Assembly: GCF_010811875.1 (NCBI RefSeq)
Contig: NZ_VKHP01000084.1
Coordinates: 1-33,476 of the forward strand
DNA: 33,476 nucleotides
Direction: 5' to 3'
From: Bradyrhizobium uaiense
Lineage (GTDB): Bacteria > Pseudomonadota > Alphaproteobacteria > Rhizobiales > Xanthobacteraceae
This document shows positions 8,998 to 18,048 of the stretch, in pieces; positions within the stretch are counted from its first letter, which is position 1; every line of letters starts with the position of its first letter. Below the pieces are notes generated by a model. It was not told the origin of the DNA and did not search any database. It saw only the letters and a list, made by a program, of their open reading frames with translations. Position numbers and translations under genes: made by a program.

Positions 8998-10531
8998 AAG
9001 CCGCCAAATCGCCGAAGCAGACGTATTTTAGCTCCATGTATTCATCGATGCCGTGTCGCGAACCTTCGCGGCCGAGACCGGATTGCTTCCATCCTCCGAA
9101 TGGAATGGGCGGGCCCGTAAACGAGGCTGTATTGACGCCAACCATGCCGTACTCGATGCTCTCAGACAGGCGAAGGGCTCGACGCAGGCTATCCGTGTAG
9201 ACGTATGCGGCTAATCCCATTTCGCTGGCGTTCGCCCGAGCAAGGACCTCTTCTTCCGTATCAAATGGAAGGACCGCTGCTACCGGCCCGAAACTTTCCT
9301 CACGCGCAATGAGCATGTCGTCCGTGACATCGCTGAGCAACGTCGGAAGAACGAAGTTTGACCCTAACCCCTCGTCACGAACCGCGGAAAAAACGTGCGC
9401 GCCCTTCGCTGCCGCATCGTCGATGTGAACCCTGCACTTGTTGGCGACCGACGACTTGGTCATTGGCCCAATTTCCGTTAACGGGTCGAGCCCGTGCCCC
9501 ACCTTGAGTTGACGCATTGCCGTCGCAAACGCCTCCACGAAGTCCCCATAGATGCCTCTTTGGACGTAGATTCGATTAGCCGCCAGGCAATCTTGACCCG
9601 ACGTTGCAAACTTTGCAGCCATCGCCCCCTTTACAGCCTTGTTAAGATCCACGTCGTCAAAGACAAGAAAGGGAGCATGTCCTCCCAGCTCCAACGACAT
9701 CTTCTTAACGGTGTCGGCCGCGCCCCTCAGAAGCAGACGACCAACTTCGGTCGAACCAGTAAACGAAAGAGCGCGAATTCTGGTATCACGCAACAGAGGC
9801 GTCGAAAGCTCGATCGGATCGCCGACAAGAACCTGAAACACGCCTCGCGGCACTCCCGCCTCTTCCGCCAATCTAGCCACCGCCAACGCAGAAAGCGGCG
9901 TCTCAGGAGCAGGCTTCACAATGATAGAACAACCCGCGGCAAGAGCAGCTCCCGCCTTTCGCGTGATCATGGCTACGGGAAAATTCCACGGGGTGATGGC
10001 CGCCGCCACACCGATCGGCTGCATCCGGACCTGAAGCAGACTTCCGATCTTGTGACTGGGGATTGTCTCGCCATACGCACGCTCCCCCTCTGCCGCGAAC
10101 CACTCAAGAAATCCCGCACCATAGGCAATTTCATGACGCGCCTCGGCGAGCGGCTTGCCCTGCTCGCACGTCACCAGGACAGCAAGCTCTTCCGAATGGC
10201 GGAGCATTAACGACGCCCAAGACCTAAGGATCGCTCCGCGCTCTGCCGGTAACAGCTCTCGCCACGCAACAAACGATCGTTCAGCTGCCGCAATCGCCAA
10301 GTCCATATCGGCGGCAGAGCATCGGGCAACATCGGCAATCTCTTCCTCGGTCGCAGGGTCCACCACAGAGTCTCTTTGTTCACCCACCACCCACCGACCA
10401 TCGATGAGCGCGGCCCCGGCCAGCAGATCACGACGCCTTAGATTCTGCAGATGCCTGACAGCTAGCCCGACCGAATGCGGACTTTTGGGCCGAACATTTT
10501 GATGGGGCATCTGATCGTCCCAAGTGGTCAT
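8996..10531 (-). CDS. NAD(P)-dependent aldehyde dehydrogenase, succinate-semialdehyde type
   Basis: A 511-residue aldehyde dehydrogenase with the cofactor motif ITPWNFPVAMITRKAGAALA (179-198, Asn183), SFTGSTEVGR (256-265), catalytic MSLELGGHAPFLVFDD (278-293, Glu281) and nucleophile FATSGQDCLAANR (308-320, Cys315). The order and spacing are those of the GabD/succinate-semialdehyde dehydrogenase group. It is about 25-30 residues longer than GabD at the N-terminus, so the true start may be downstream (for example M8); no strong ribosome binding site settles it. It is the first gene of the minus-strand cluster and is divergent from the Lrp/AsnC gene. It likely oxidises the semialdehyde made by the adjacent transaminase. 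Confidence 0.92.
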   Translation of the reverse strand: MTTWDDQMPHQNVRPKSPHSVGLAVRHLQNLRRRDLLAGAALIDGRWVVGEQRDSVVDPATEEEIADVARCSAADMDLAIAAAERSFVAWRELLPAERGAILRSWASLMLRHSEELAVLVTCEQGKPLAEARHEIAYGAGFLEWFAAEGERAYGETIPSHKIGSLLQVRMQPIGVAAAITPWNFPVAMITRKAGAALAAGCSIIVKPAPETPLSALAVARLAEEAGVPRGVFQVLVGDPIELSTPLLRDTRIRALSFTGSTEVGRLLLRGAADTVKKMSLELGGHAPFLVFDDVDLNKAVKGAMAAKFATSGQDCLAANRIYVQRGIYGDFVEAFATAMRQLKVGHGLDPLTEIGPMTKSSVANKCRVHIDDAAAKGAHVFSAVRDEGLGSNFVLPTLLSDVTDDMLIAREESFGPVAAVLPFDTEEEVLARANASEMGLAAYVYTDSLRRALRLSESIEYGMVGVNTASFTGPPIPFGGWKQSGLGREGSRHGIDEYMELKYVCFGDLAA

Positions 10532-10548
10532 TTGTTGAAATTGCTTAG

Positions 10549-10570
10549 GTAATCAGGATACTGATGTTAC
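10549..10570. promoter_or_regulatory. Near-palindromic operator candidate for the Lrp/AsnC regulator
   Basis: GTAATCAG, four bases, then CTGATGTTAC forms a near-perfect dyad (one extra G in the right arm); the core ATCAG/CTGAT at 10552-10565 is exact. It lies 18-40 bases before the aldehyde dehydrogenase start, in the divergent promoter region shared with the regulator gene. Lrp/AsnC proteins typically bind such AT-containing dyads next to their own gene. Function is inferred from position. Confidence 0.5.
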
Positions 10571-10654
10571 AAACAGATTTGCGTCGCATTTTCATGTCGT
10601 TCGGAGATTTCCTGCATGACACAAGCATTTTGCGGCGAAAGGCACCTGAAGGTT

Positions 10655-10659
10655 GGAGG
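10655..10659 (+). promoter_or_regulatory. Ribosome binding site deciding the Lrp/AsnC start
   Basis: GGAGG five bases before ATG 10665. It shows that an in-frame TTG at 10653 is not the start. Confidence 0.8.
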
Positions 10660-10664
10660 CGATT

Positions 10665-11141
10665 ATGCAGTACGATCGAATAGACGCCCGGATTCTCGAG
10701 ATTATGCAAAAGAGCAACCGCTTGACCTCCGAGGTGATCGGCGAAATGGCGGGACTCTCTGCTACTGCCTGTCAACGCCGACTGAAGCGGCTCCGTTCGG
10801 ACGGGATCATCGAGGCCGATGTCTCTATCGTTTCACCGAAAGCGGTGGGAAGAGCTATTCAAATGCTCGTGCTAGTGAGCCTAGAGCGGGAACGTTCTGA
10901 CATAATCGATAAGTTCAAGAAGGCGATCAAATCGTCAAGTGAAGTCGTCAATGGATTCTACGTCACGGGCGACGCCGACTTTGTCCTCTACATTACCGCG
11001 CGTAGCATGGAAGATTATGAGCAGTTCACGCGGCGATTTTTCTATGAGAATCCGGACATCAAGGCGGTGAAGACGATGGTCATAATGGACCGCGTAAAGG
11101 CAGGATTTGCCGTGCCGATTGAAGCTCCGACCGAGGAATAG
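10665..11141 (+). CDS. Lrp/AsnC family transcriptional regulator
   Basis: A 158-residue protein of typical Lrp/AsnC length. An N-terminal winged helix-turn-helix (about 5-52; LTSEVIGEMAGLSATACQRR) is followed by a ligand-binding RAM domain (about 62-142; GFYVTGDADFVLYITA). These regulators respond to amino acids and commonly control a divergent catabolic operon; a dyad sits in the 133-base shared promoter region. The arrangement resembles ectoine catabolic clusters, where a Lrp/AsnC regulator (DoeX/AsnC) accompanies the hydrolase, transaminase and aldehyde dehydrogenase genes. That parallel is inference. The start ATG 10665 is set by the GGAGG five bases upstream. Confidence 0.93.
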   Translation: MQYDRIDARILEIMQKSNRLTSEVIGEMAGLSATACQRRLKRLRSDGIIEADVSIVSPKAVGRAIQMLVLVSLERERSDIIDKFKKAIKSSSEVVNGFYVTGDADFVLYITARSMEDYEQFTRRFFYENPDIKAVKTMVIMDRVKAGFAVPIEAPTEE

Positions 11142-11777
11142 CTCGGTGTCTCAACTCGCGTTTCTATGCTTTTTGCGCGATTTTTCATCGCGTGCTCGGA
11201 TATGACGCGCAAAACCTACGCCATCGCTTCTTTATTGTAGGCGGCCGGCAAGACTTGAGCTTCAGGAATGTTCTCGGATCGGTGTTCGACGGAAATTTAA
11301 GATCAGAGATATCACGTCTGACTCAGTTGCGTTCCGCTTCATTCTGATGAGACCATGGAAAGTATAGAAGCGCAATGTTCAAAAGGTTCGTTTAAGGCTC
11401 GGCTGGGCGAGCGACCTTGCCCTAAACGAGCGAGGCGCCAACGCCGTGCTTGGCCGCTACGTGAGTGGCATCAATTTCCAAACCAACAAGAGACATCATC
11501 GCTCCCACTCGGGCAGTGGCGCTACCACGAAGCTTCGCCATTGATAGAAGCGCTTGGCGCTCAGTTCCAGATGGCGGAGCGACCGCCTCCCCCGTCGGCA
11601 ATCACGAATTGTCAAGGATGTCTCCGGACGATGGTGCGTCTCATAGGGCGCGCAGTGTGTGCAAAACAGACCAGCTCGAAAAAAGCGCTAGTCACTTTCG
11701 AGCCCCCGAATCAGTCGGGTCATCGCCAATGTGGTTCCCCCATCAATAAGCCGTGGGAGACAAACGCAGGAGCCAAG
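11142..11777. other. Stretch between the regulator and a decayed exporter, no recognisable gene
   Basis: An open plus-strand frame crosses part of this region and runs into the exporter remnant at 11778, but its first 140 or so codons show no protein-like pattern and no ribosome binding site. A small dyad GCGCGAT/ATCGCG near 11176-11194 follows the regulator stop, without a T-tract. Nothing else stands out. Confidence 0.4.
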
Positions 11778-13383
11778 ATGACACATCAGTCCAAGCTCCC
11801 ACCATCCAAGGCTGACGGTATCTTAACGCCGCTCGGTTATCCGACCTTCCGCCGCCTCTGGCTTCCGAGCTTGCTCACCAATCTCGGCATTCTGGTACAG
11901 GGCGTGGGCGCAGCCTGCGCGATGACACAGATGATGCCTTCTGCGGACCAAGTTGCACTGGTGCCGACGGCGCTTATGCTGCCCGTAATGCTGATCGCGA
12001 TGCCGGCCGGCGCCATCGTGGGACTGGTTGCGCTCTGTGGTGCAATCGCGCTGACTGTGCTCGACTGGTTGGGTCTCACTACGCCGAATTTTTTTGCTGG
12101 CGCTCTGCTTAGCCGTCGGCAGCGGCATTGCGCTGATGGGACCTGCTTGGCAATCCTCAGTGAGCAAGCAGGTGCCCTCCGGAGCAACCTGCGGCCATCG
12201 CGTTGAACGGCATCAACTACAATATCGCGCGCAGCGTGAGCCCGGCGGTCGTTGGCATTGTCGCTGCCGCGGCCGGAGCAGTGGCCGCGCTCGCGCTCAA
12301 TGCGCTGCTCTATCTGCCGCTCATGCTCGCGTTTTTCCTTTGGAAACGGATATCCGAGCCCTCGCGTCTGCCACCCGAAATGCTCAAGCGCGCCATGGTT
12401 TCAGGCGTTCGTTGCATTATCAGTTCGCCATCGATCAAGATCGTGCTAGTCCGTTCCATGGTCATCGCGGCGGTGGGCCCATTGCCCTGATGGCGCTGTT
12501 GGCCCGCGACTTCCTGCATAGCTGCTCACAGAGCTATGGCATCCTGCTCAGCGCCTTGGCTTGGGCGCGGTGATCGGTGCTTTCAACCTCACCGAGGTGC
12601 GCAAACGCTTGAGCGGGGAAGCCGCAATCCGCGCGTTCTCTCTGTCCACGGACATGTCGGTTGCCGCAGTGGAGCGGAGTCGCGAGCCAATTCTGACGGC
12701 GGCCGCACTAATCTTGGCGGGGGCGGCGTGGATCACCGCGTGGGTAGTGTTTTGCATTGGCGCGCAGTTTTCGGCCGCACGCTGGGTGGCAGGGCGATCG
12801 CTCGCGGCCTATCAGGCGATGAGTTAAGGCGGAATTTCCGTCCGTAGTTGGGGTTGGGGCCATCCGACCGGTGTCGCCGTCGTCGACACGGCACGCCCGG
12901 TCTCACCAACCTTGATGCTCGCTTCCCCACTCCTCGGGCTTTGGCTGCCCGTGCCGGGCATTGACGCGCGCGGCGAAGAGGCTGAGACGCCCGAGGATCT
13001 CAACGTACGGCTGGAGCTAACAGAACGGAGCGGGCCGCTTTGTGGTGGAAATCGAGTATCGGGTAGCGCAACAGATTGCACGCGCCTTCCACAACGTGAT
13101 GCAGAAGATCGAGCTGTCTCGGCGGGGCAACGGCGCCTATGGCTGGTCGATTGGGGTCCCGAACTGTGGACCGAACGCTATCGCTGTCCGACATGGCTTG
13201 ACTATTCGCCAGCGCAACCGCTCGCCCCACTCGGAGCGTGAGCTTGATCGGCAAGCCACGATTTTCCACGTCGGTCCCGATCCCATTCGCGTCCGGTGCA
13301 CGCTAGAGTGTCCGTTCGGATTGGTTCGCTGGAAGGAAGAGCCGCGGATGATGCCTTCTAGGCTGATTGCCAGCGCCGCGTGA
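11778..13383 (+). pseudogene. Frameshifted MFS_3-type exporter
   Basis: Begins normally: AGGAG five bases before ATG 11778, then an N-terminus characteristic of MFS_3 exporters (FRRLWLPSLLTNLGILVQGV). The match continues only by changing frame: LAVGSGIALMGPAWQSSV near 12109-12165, NGINYNIARSVSPAVVG from 12206, a stop at 12488, GAVIGAFNLTEVRKRL from about 12564, a stop at 12825, and a C-terminal soluble tail (VEIEYRVAQQIARAF, from about 13045) that again changes frame near 13160-13200. A segment after the second membrane helix (AMPAGAIVG) appears to be deleted, losing the usual loop motif. With at least four frameshifts or stops it cannot encode a working transporter. It was probably a drug or siderophore-type exporter of about 530 residues. 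Confidence 0.85.
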
Positions 13384-13586
13384 AGTCGTCACCTCTGGGA
13401 GAAACGAAGCTAGCGAATACAGCACTGCGTCTTGGCGATTGCCCGAAGCGTCACCCGGCTCCGCCGTTGATCGACGAGCCGTGTAAAATGGCGATCATAC
13501 TTCTATCTGGAACAAACTGCCCACTTGATCGGAGACGCAAGGCAAGGCAAATCGCCTCGAACAGACCGTCCAAGCTGCAAAGAAAA

Positions 13587-13609
13587 GGGCCACTCCAGAG
13601 GAGTGGCCC
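13587..13609 (-). terminator. Rho-independent terminator, minus strand
   Basis: GGGCCACTCC (13587-13596) and GGAGTGGCCC (13600-13609) form a perfect 10-bp stem with a three-base loop. Read on the minus strand, the stem is followed by TTTTCTTT (from 13586 downward). It sits about 300 bases past the recognisable LivM remnant, so it probably ended the former ABC transporter operon. Remarkably, it is intact while the genes before it are ruined. Confidence 0.85.
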
Positions 13610-13899
13610 ACCAAGTCAGGGGAACGCCCGATCAAGGGCCTCTGGGATCAGGCCGCCGCCTGACCAATCGGTGAGAGTGGTAGACCTAGACTCTCGACCA
13701 CCCGTTGTATGTGAGCCGGCCCCGATCGACATTGAGACCTGTGCGGAGATGGGAATTTTCCAGTACGGACGCAAATCCTTTGTTGGCAAGAGTCAATCCG
13801 AAGGGGCGGTATGGCCTTGTTCGGTGCCTGGCTTGAAGTCAGCGGGACCGCTCCGGCATATTGGGCACACGGTAATGAATGAATGCCGTCCACCGGGTA
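13610..13899 (-). other. Decayed 3' part of the former ABC transporter operon
   Basis: A minus-strand frame continues from the permease remnant to a stop at 13648, just before the terminator, but I cannot assign it to a family. It may be the remnant of the permease tail or of a following transporter gene. Confidence 0.3.
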
Positions 13900-14660
13900 A
13901 GATGGATCAGCGTGCGTCATCAGATGCGACGTTTCGAAACTGCCAAGTAAGGCGGCCCGCCCAGCCCGGCATGGCGGCAAAGCCAACGAGCTTGTAGAAG
14001 TGGATGTCGTAGCCGAGAAGCTCGCTCCGCAACTCGCTTTCGCGGATCGCAATCATGATACGTCCTGCATCGCTCGAACGCAGCAACGAGCGCGGGATGT
14101 GGGCGCCAGCCAGCACCAGCAGGCAGATCGAGAACGTTGATTCCGTGGATAGAAATGCCTGCGGATCACCGGGCATATTGAGCGCGGACTGCCGTGATGC
14201 CCTCGAAGCCACCGAACGGTACCGGACCAATGTGAAACCAGGGATCGGCAGTCGACGTATGACGGAATAGAAGATCATCGTCACGCAGAGAGTAACGACG
14301 CCGAGATAGCTGTCGCCCAGGTGGCTGAAGTACAGGAAATAGCCGAGGACGAGAGAGAGAATGCGACCGGCAATACGGTTCCGATCAACAGGGCAAGCGT
14401 GCTATCACCCGAAATCGGAGACTGAGATTGCATAGGCATAGGCGCCGAGACCAAAAAACGGCCGAATGTCCAGGGTTCGGGATCCCAAGCCATCCCCCAG
14501 ACGAAGCGGGAGCGAGCGCTGCGATCGCCATGGTCGAGAAAGCCGGCAGATCGACGAGGTCGACTGGCTCCCGAACGATGGGCCCGAGCACAGTGAACAG
14601 CACCAGAGCGACTGGAAACAAGGTATGTTTGAGTCTGCGCAGCATCATGCCATCGGCCAC
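13900..14660 (-). pseudogene. Remnant of branched-chain amino acid-type ABC permease LivM
   Basis: Minus-strand frames together spell a LivM-family permease: KHTLFPVALVLFTVLGPIV at the start (from about 14640), FSTMAIAALA, STLALLIGTVLPVAFSL, then in another frame GYFLYFSHLGDSYLGVVTL, GPVPFGGFEGITAV, and finally RIMIAIRESELRSELLGYD, the conserved cytoplasmic loop of this family. At least three frame changes separate these pieces, so it is not functional. LivM proteins form, with LivH and two ATPases, uptake systems for amino acids, amides or urea. The former substrate is unknown. Confidence 0.8.
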
Positions 14661-14689
14661 CAGTCCACGAGCTGGAGACGACCGTCGGA

Positions 14690-14800
14690 AGCAGCTGCAG
14701 GATGATCACGGCCAAAGGCAACAGCGAAACCTGACCGTTGACGGGAGTAACGAAATAGGAAACCAGAGCCTCAACGAGCCCAAGGATCGTTGAGGGCTCC
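14690..14800 (-). pseudogene. C-terminal remnant of a LivH-type ABC permease
   Basis: The minus-strand frame reads LGLVEALVSYFVTPVNGQVS followed by LPLAVIILQLLP, which is the shape of the last membrane segment of LivH (glycine-rich, F-x-x-P-V-x-G-Q, then a hydrophobic helix and a proline-rich end). Everything upstream of it is missing, so the 5' part of the gene was deleted. It directly precedes the LivM remnant, the usual livH-livM order. Confidence 0.65.
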
Positions 14801-15355
14801 TTTAGGACCCGCGAAGGAGCCAAGCTCTCTCCGCTCGGGTGATGAGGACACAACGTGGCAGTTACGGCCGCGCTACGGCATGCAGCGCCGCGAGCTCAGC
14901 CGCCGAAATCTGCGGCATCAGGAATTCAGTCTGGCCCGGGTGAGCAAAGGCGTCGCACCGGCCGCCGTAGCTGTCGGGTTGGATCTGCTCTTTGGTTGCG
15001 ATAACCTGAGGGGTGTTAGCAAAAACGGAAGTGCCGCGCCCCCATCCGGCGGAAGCTGTGCATGACAATCCAAAGACATCGCCGCGCCGGAGCAAAGGAT
15101 CGACGCGAAAAACGTTGTCGGAATGGATCAAGCAGCAAAAGCGCGACGGCGGTCGCTATTGATCGCTTCCGGCACGCACTTCAAAAATCGGCGTGTTCAC
15201 GAAGCATATGTAGATGCCCACCCTGCGCTCGAAGCTCGTGGGGACATCCGCTTAGCTCTCCTTGACGCTTGTTTTTGAGGGCACTCCCGACCTCGCTATT
15301 TCCCGTAGCCATCGCGCCGTACTCGCTCCGAGTTCGTAATTAGCTTTGCGCTCGG
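14801..15355. other. Unassigned stretch upstream of the ABC remnants
   Basis: A minus-strand frame (14862-15131, 89 codons) has protein-like patches (TSVFANTPQVIATKEQIQPD, then FLMPQISAAELAALHAV) and may be the tail of another broken gene fused by deletion to the livH remnant. I do not recognise the family. The rest holds nothing visible. Confidence 0.35.
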
Positions 15356-16456
15356 TTAGATCTCATTGCCTTGCAGATCATCCAGCCAGCAGGCCGCCTC
15401 GACGTGAGGCCGGGAAAAGATCCGTCCGATCTTCTCGGACACTTTGTTCTGATGGTATCGCATGTACACGCGGCCATCGTCTCCCAAATCCAATATTTCG
15501 ATCTTTCCTGTGTAATGAGACATAATGTATTTGAATGTCTTCTCGATGCCACTGAGACGCTGGTTGATGCCACGCGCAATCTCTATTCCCCGTCGGAGTG
15601 CAACTTGAAAATGGGATGCGCCCTTCACTGGCCTGGCTTGGAATAGGTAGTAAGGGCGGACTCCGATTTCGTGGCATTTGGCGAACGTTTCGGCCAGGAT
15701 TTCGGGATCATCGTTGACTTTCGCGAGGAGAACGGCCTGATTAAGGAATTGCACGCCCTGCGCTCGCAAAGTGCGAACCTTCTGCTCAGCATCGGACGAG
15801 ATCTCACCTACGTGATCGAAATGCGTGACGATTATTGGAGTTTTACCTGACTTTTGAATCCGCTCGAATAGCGCCGGCAGAGCGGAATCTTCAAACCGCC
15901 TTGGTTCATAGGCAAGCATTTTTGTACCGAATCTGATCGAACTCAAATGATTGATAGGCAGCAGGTGGTCAAGGATCTTGTCGAGTTTGGCCGTACTAAG
16001 CATGAGCGGGTCGCCTCCCGATATTAGCACGTTTGTCATCTCAGGATGATGCGCAATATATTGCGCGACCTGAGCGAAGTCCGGGGCGATTTCGTCGGAC
16101 GTCTTGCCGACGATCCGCTTACGAAAACAATAGCGACAATATGAACCGCAGCGTTCGGTCACCAGCAACAGGCCAGTCTGCGGGTACTTGTGCTGCAATC
16201 CTGGAACGACCGTGTTGTCGTGCTCGCCGCTCGTATCCAACGTGCCTGGGCTCTCGAACTCCTCGACCGAGGGCTCCACAATACGCTTCAACTGATCGTA
16301 GTACCCGTTCTTGGCTATCTGCTCGCGATAGAACTTTGTGACATGATAAGGCGTGATGTTGTTGATTTGCAGTTCGCCCTCGCTAACGACGCGCGTTTCT
16401 TCGATGAATTTCAGTACTTGTGCTCTGCCATCCATCGGATCAGCTATGGTTTCCAT
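15356..16456 (-). CDS. KamA-family radical SAM aminomutase
   Basis: A 366-residue protein of the lysine 2,3-aminomutase/EpmB family, which uses a 4Fe-4S cluster, S-adenosylmethionine and PLP to shift an amino group from the alpha to the beta carbon. The cluster motif is intact: CGSYCRYC (Cys103, Cys107, Cys110). SAM-binding GGDP is at 147-150. PLP should be held by Lys317 in HYTGKIEIL; classical aminomutases have GGGGK there, so this is a divergent subclass. It is shorter than clostridial KamA (about 416 residues) and longer than EpmB. GAGG lies seven bases before ATG 16456. No beta-lysine acetyltransferase or lysyl-transfer partner is present; the nearest gene upstream is the TauD-like protein about 700 bases away. 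The substrate is undetermined. Confidence 0.9.
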   Translation of the reverse strand: METIADPMDGRAQVLKFIEETRVVSEGELQINNITPYHVTKFYREQIAKNGYYDQLKRIVEPSVEEFESPGTLDTSGEHDNTVVPGLQHKYPQTGLLLVTERCGSYCRYCFRKRIVGKTSDEIAPDFAQVAQYIAHHPEMTNVLISGGDPLMLSTAKLDKILDHLLPINHLSSIRFGTKMLAYEPRRFEDSALPALFERIQKSGKTPIIVTHFDHVGEISSDAEQKVRTLRAQGVQFLNQAVLLAKVNDDPEILAETFAKCHEIGVRPYYLFQARPVKGASHFQVALRRGIEIARGINQRLSGIEKTFKYIMSHYTGKIEILDLGDDGRVYMRYHQNKVSEKIGRIFSRPHVEAACWLDDLQGNEI

Positions 16457-17148
16457 TGCGACGCCTCGCCTGTCCTGGTCAGCGCACTTTGATCCACTAC
16501 GATCTGTTGATCTACACTACAGCGTCATTAGCTGATCGATACCTACCTGATGTGGTGAGGACTATCAGATCTCGGCGGTTGAGAGAGGCACTCTGGTACT
16601 CGCCAGATACCGGCGCGTCGAGACGGTGACGCAGCAACGGGCCTACATCGCTGCCGGTGAGTGGACCGCGCAGCATGCTACAATATGCGACAAAGCTTCC
16701 AGACTTTTGCCGCGTGTACAAAACGCGATCGCCGCTTCTTCACAAGCGAGTTGGACGCCATCCTCGATTACGAAGGGTATTTGTTTGAAGGGCCACACCG
16801 ATGATCAGGGCGCTGATCTGCCGAGGCCCCCACACTCATGAAATTCAGTTATAGAGAAGGTCGCCCTTTTAGACTGAATAGCGCGCCTCTCGACCATCGT
16901 CATCACCGCTCCATCCTTTCGCTGCCCAGCACAGATAGCGTCGCAATAGTCGGCTCGCATTGTGCCGCGCCGACGTTTTCACATGCAGGCTGCTCGCGCC
17001 TTCTCAGAAATTTGAACAAGCAGATCGGTTGCGCCGCCCAGGCCGTTCTGGCGGGATCACAACAAACCGTAAAAGGTTCGGCTGCTGCCCCACACTAGAT
17101 GGGCTCCGTTGAACCGTCAGCGTCTTAGGACCGGACGTGCGGCCCCTG
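16457..17148. other. Intergenic stretch between the aminomutase and TauD-like genes
   Basis: About 690 bases without a supported gene. Plus-strand frames (for example 16838-17098) have no ribosome binding site or family resemblance. It presumably contains the aminomutase promoter close to 16457, but I cannot point to one. Confidence 0.45.
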
Positions 17149-18048
17149 CTAGGCAGCCTCGGGGGCCCGTGATTTCAGCCTGCCCATGTGGGGCAAACCG
17201 ACATCAATCGCAGGCCAGTCCATGGCCAGATGAGGACTGCCGATTTCATTGATGCGGTATCGCTCAGTCGCGCGACTATCCCAGATTGCAACGTCGCCCG
17301 ATTTCCAGTTCCAACGCAGGGTGTTCTTCGGCGCAGTAAGATAGGACTGAAGCAATTCAAACAGTCTTTGGCTAGGATAACGCTGCAAGCCGACAAAATT
17401 CTGCACGGAACCGCCTAGCGAGAGCATGCGCTCGCCGGTTTCCGGATGAACGCAAACAATCGGATGTGTCGTCTCGTAGATCGTTCCGGTGGATACATCG
17501 CCCAATCGCCTCTTGTCGTTTTCCGTGACGCCTTCCGCCGCAGGGTAACCGAATGCGGCGCAACGCACAGCCCAGAGGTTATCGGCAAGCATCCGCAGGG
17601 GATCAGGAAGATCAAGGTAAGCAGCCGCAGTGCTCGACCAGGCGATGTCACCGTCAAAAGGCGGGATCGCGGCGCCTCGCAGCACTGAGATCTTCGGACC
17701 GCCGGCATTAAAGGCGTCGTCATCGTTCAGCTGTCGGACATAACGATATAGGCGATCGGGGAGCCTTTCCGGGATTGTCGACTCTTCCTGCGTGTCCAGC
17801 ATTATGGGATGCGGTATCAGCGAGCCGAGCCGAACGGCGAAGCGCTGTTGCTGGGGATCATCAAGATGCCCCTGATCGCGGAAGAAGATGACCTTATGCT
17901 CGAGCAGCAGCCGCTTAATGGCTCTGATGAGCTCGTCTGGCAAACGGTCCGATAGCACAACGTTCTTGATTTCAGCGCCGAGGCGCTCCGCATGCCTGAC
18001 GATGTCTGCTCGGGGAATGATGTTATCAGCGACTACATTGCTACTCAT
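17149..18048 (-). CDS. TauD/TfdA-like protein lacking the iron and 2-oxoglutarate ligands
   Basis: A 299-residue protein with the overall TauD/TfdA dioxygenase pattern: an N-terminal segment with LLLEHKVIFFRDQ (47-59), PPFDGDIAWSSTAAAYLDLP (129-148), THPIVCVHPETGERMLSLGG (194-213) and WNWKSGDVAIWDSRAT (246-261). Family enzymes bind iron with a HxD pair plus a distal His, and 2-oxoglutarate with an Arg. Here the HxD segment is missing: the protein goes from RQLNDDDAFNAGG straight to PKISVLRG. The distal His (normally in a TQHYA-like motif) is Arg263 in ATERYR, and the Arg of the usual MHRVTI-like motif is replaced in AMDWPAI. The frame is nevertheless open, with AGAGAGAGG seven bases before ATG 18048. 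It could be a recently inactivated enzyme, or a retained non-enzymatic relative. Confidence 0.8.
   Translation of the reverse strand: MSSNVVADNIIPRADIVRHAERLGAEIKNVVLSDRLPDELIRAIKRLLLEHKVIFFRDQGHLDDPQQQRFAVRLGSLIPHPIMLDTQEESTIPERLPDRLYRYVRQLNDDDAFNAGGPKISVLRGAAIPPFDGDIAWSSTAAAYLDLPDPLRMLADNLWAVRCAAFGYPAAEGVTENDKRRLGDVSTGTIYETTHPIVCVHPETGERMLSLGGSVQNFVGLQRYPSQRLFELLQSYLTAPKNTLRWNWKSGDVAIWDSRATERYRINEIGSPHLAMDWPAIDVGLPHMGRLKSRAPEAA

Noticed and set aside
9494..10210. 238-codon open frame on the plus strand
   Set aside because: Antisense to the aldehyde dehydrogenase; composition is basic and repetitive, with no start signal.
15131..15355. Promoter or riboswitch upstream of the ABC remnants
   Set aside because: No conserved structure or clear -35/-10 pair could be recognised.
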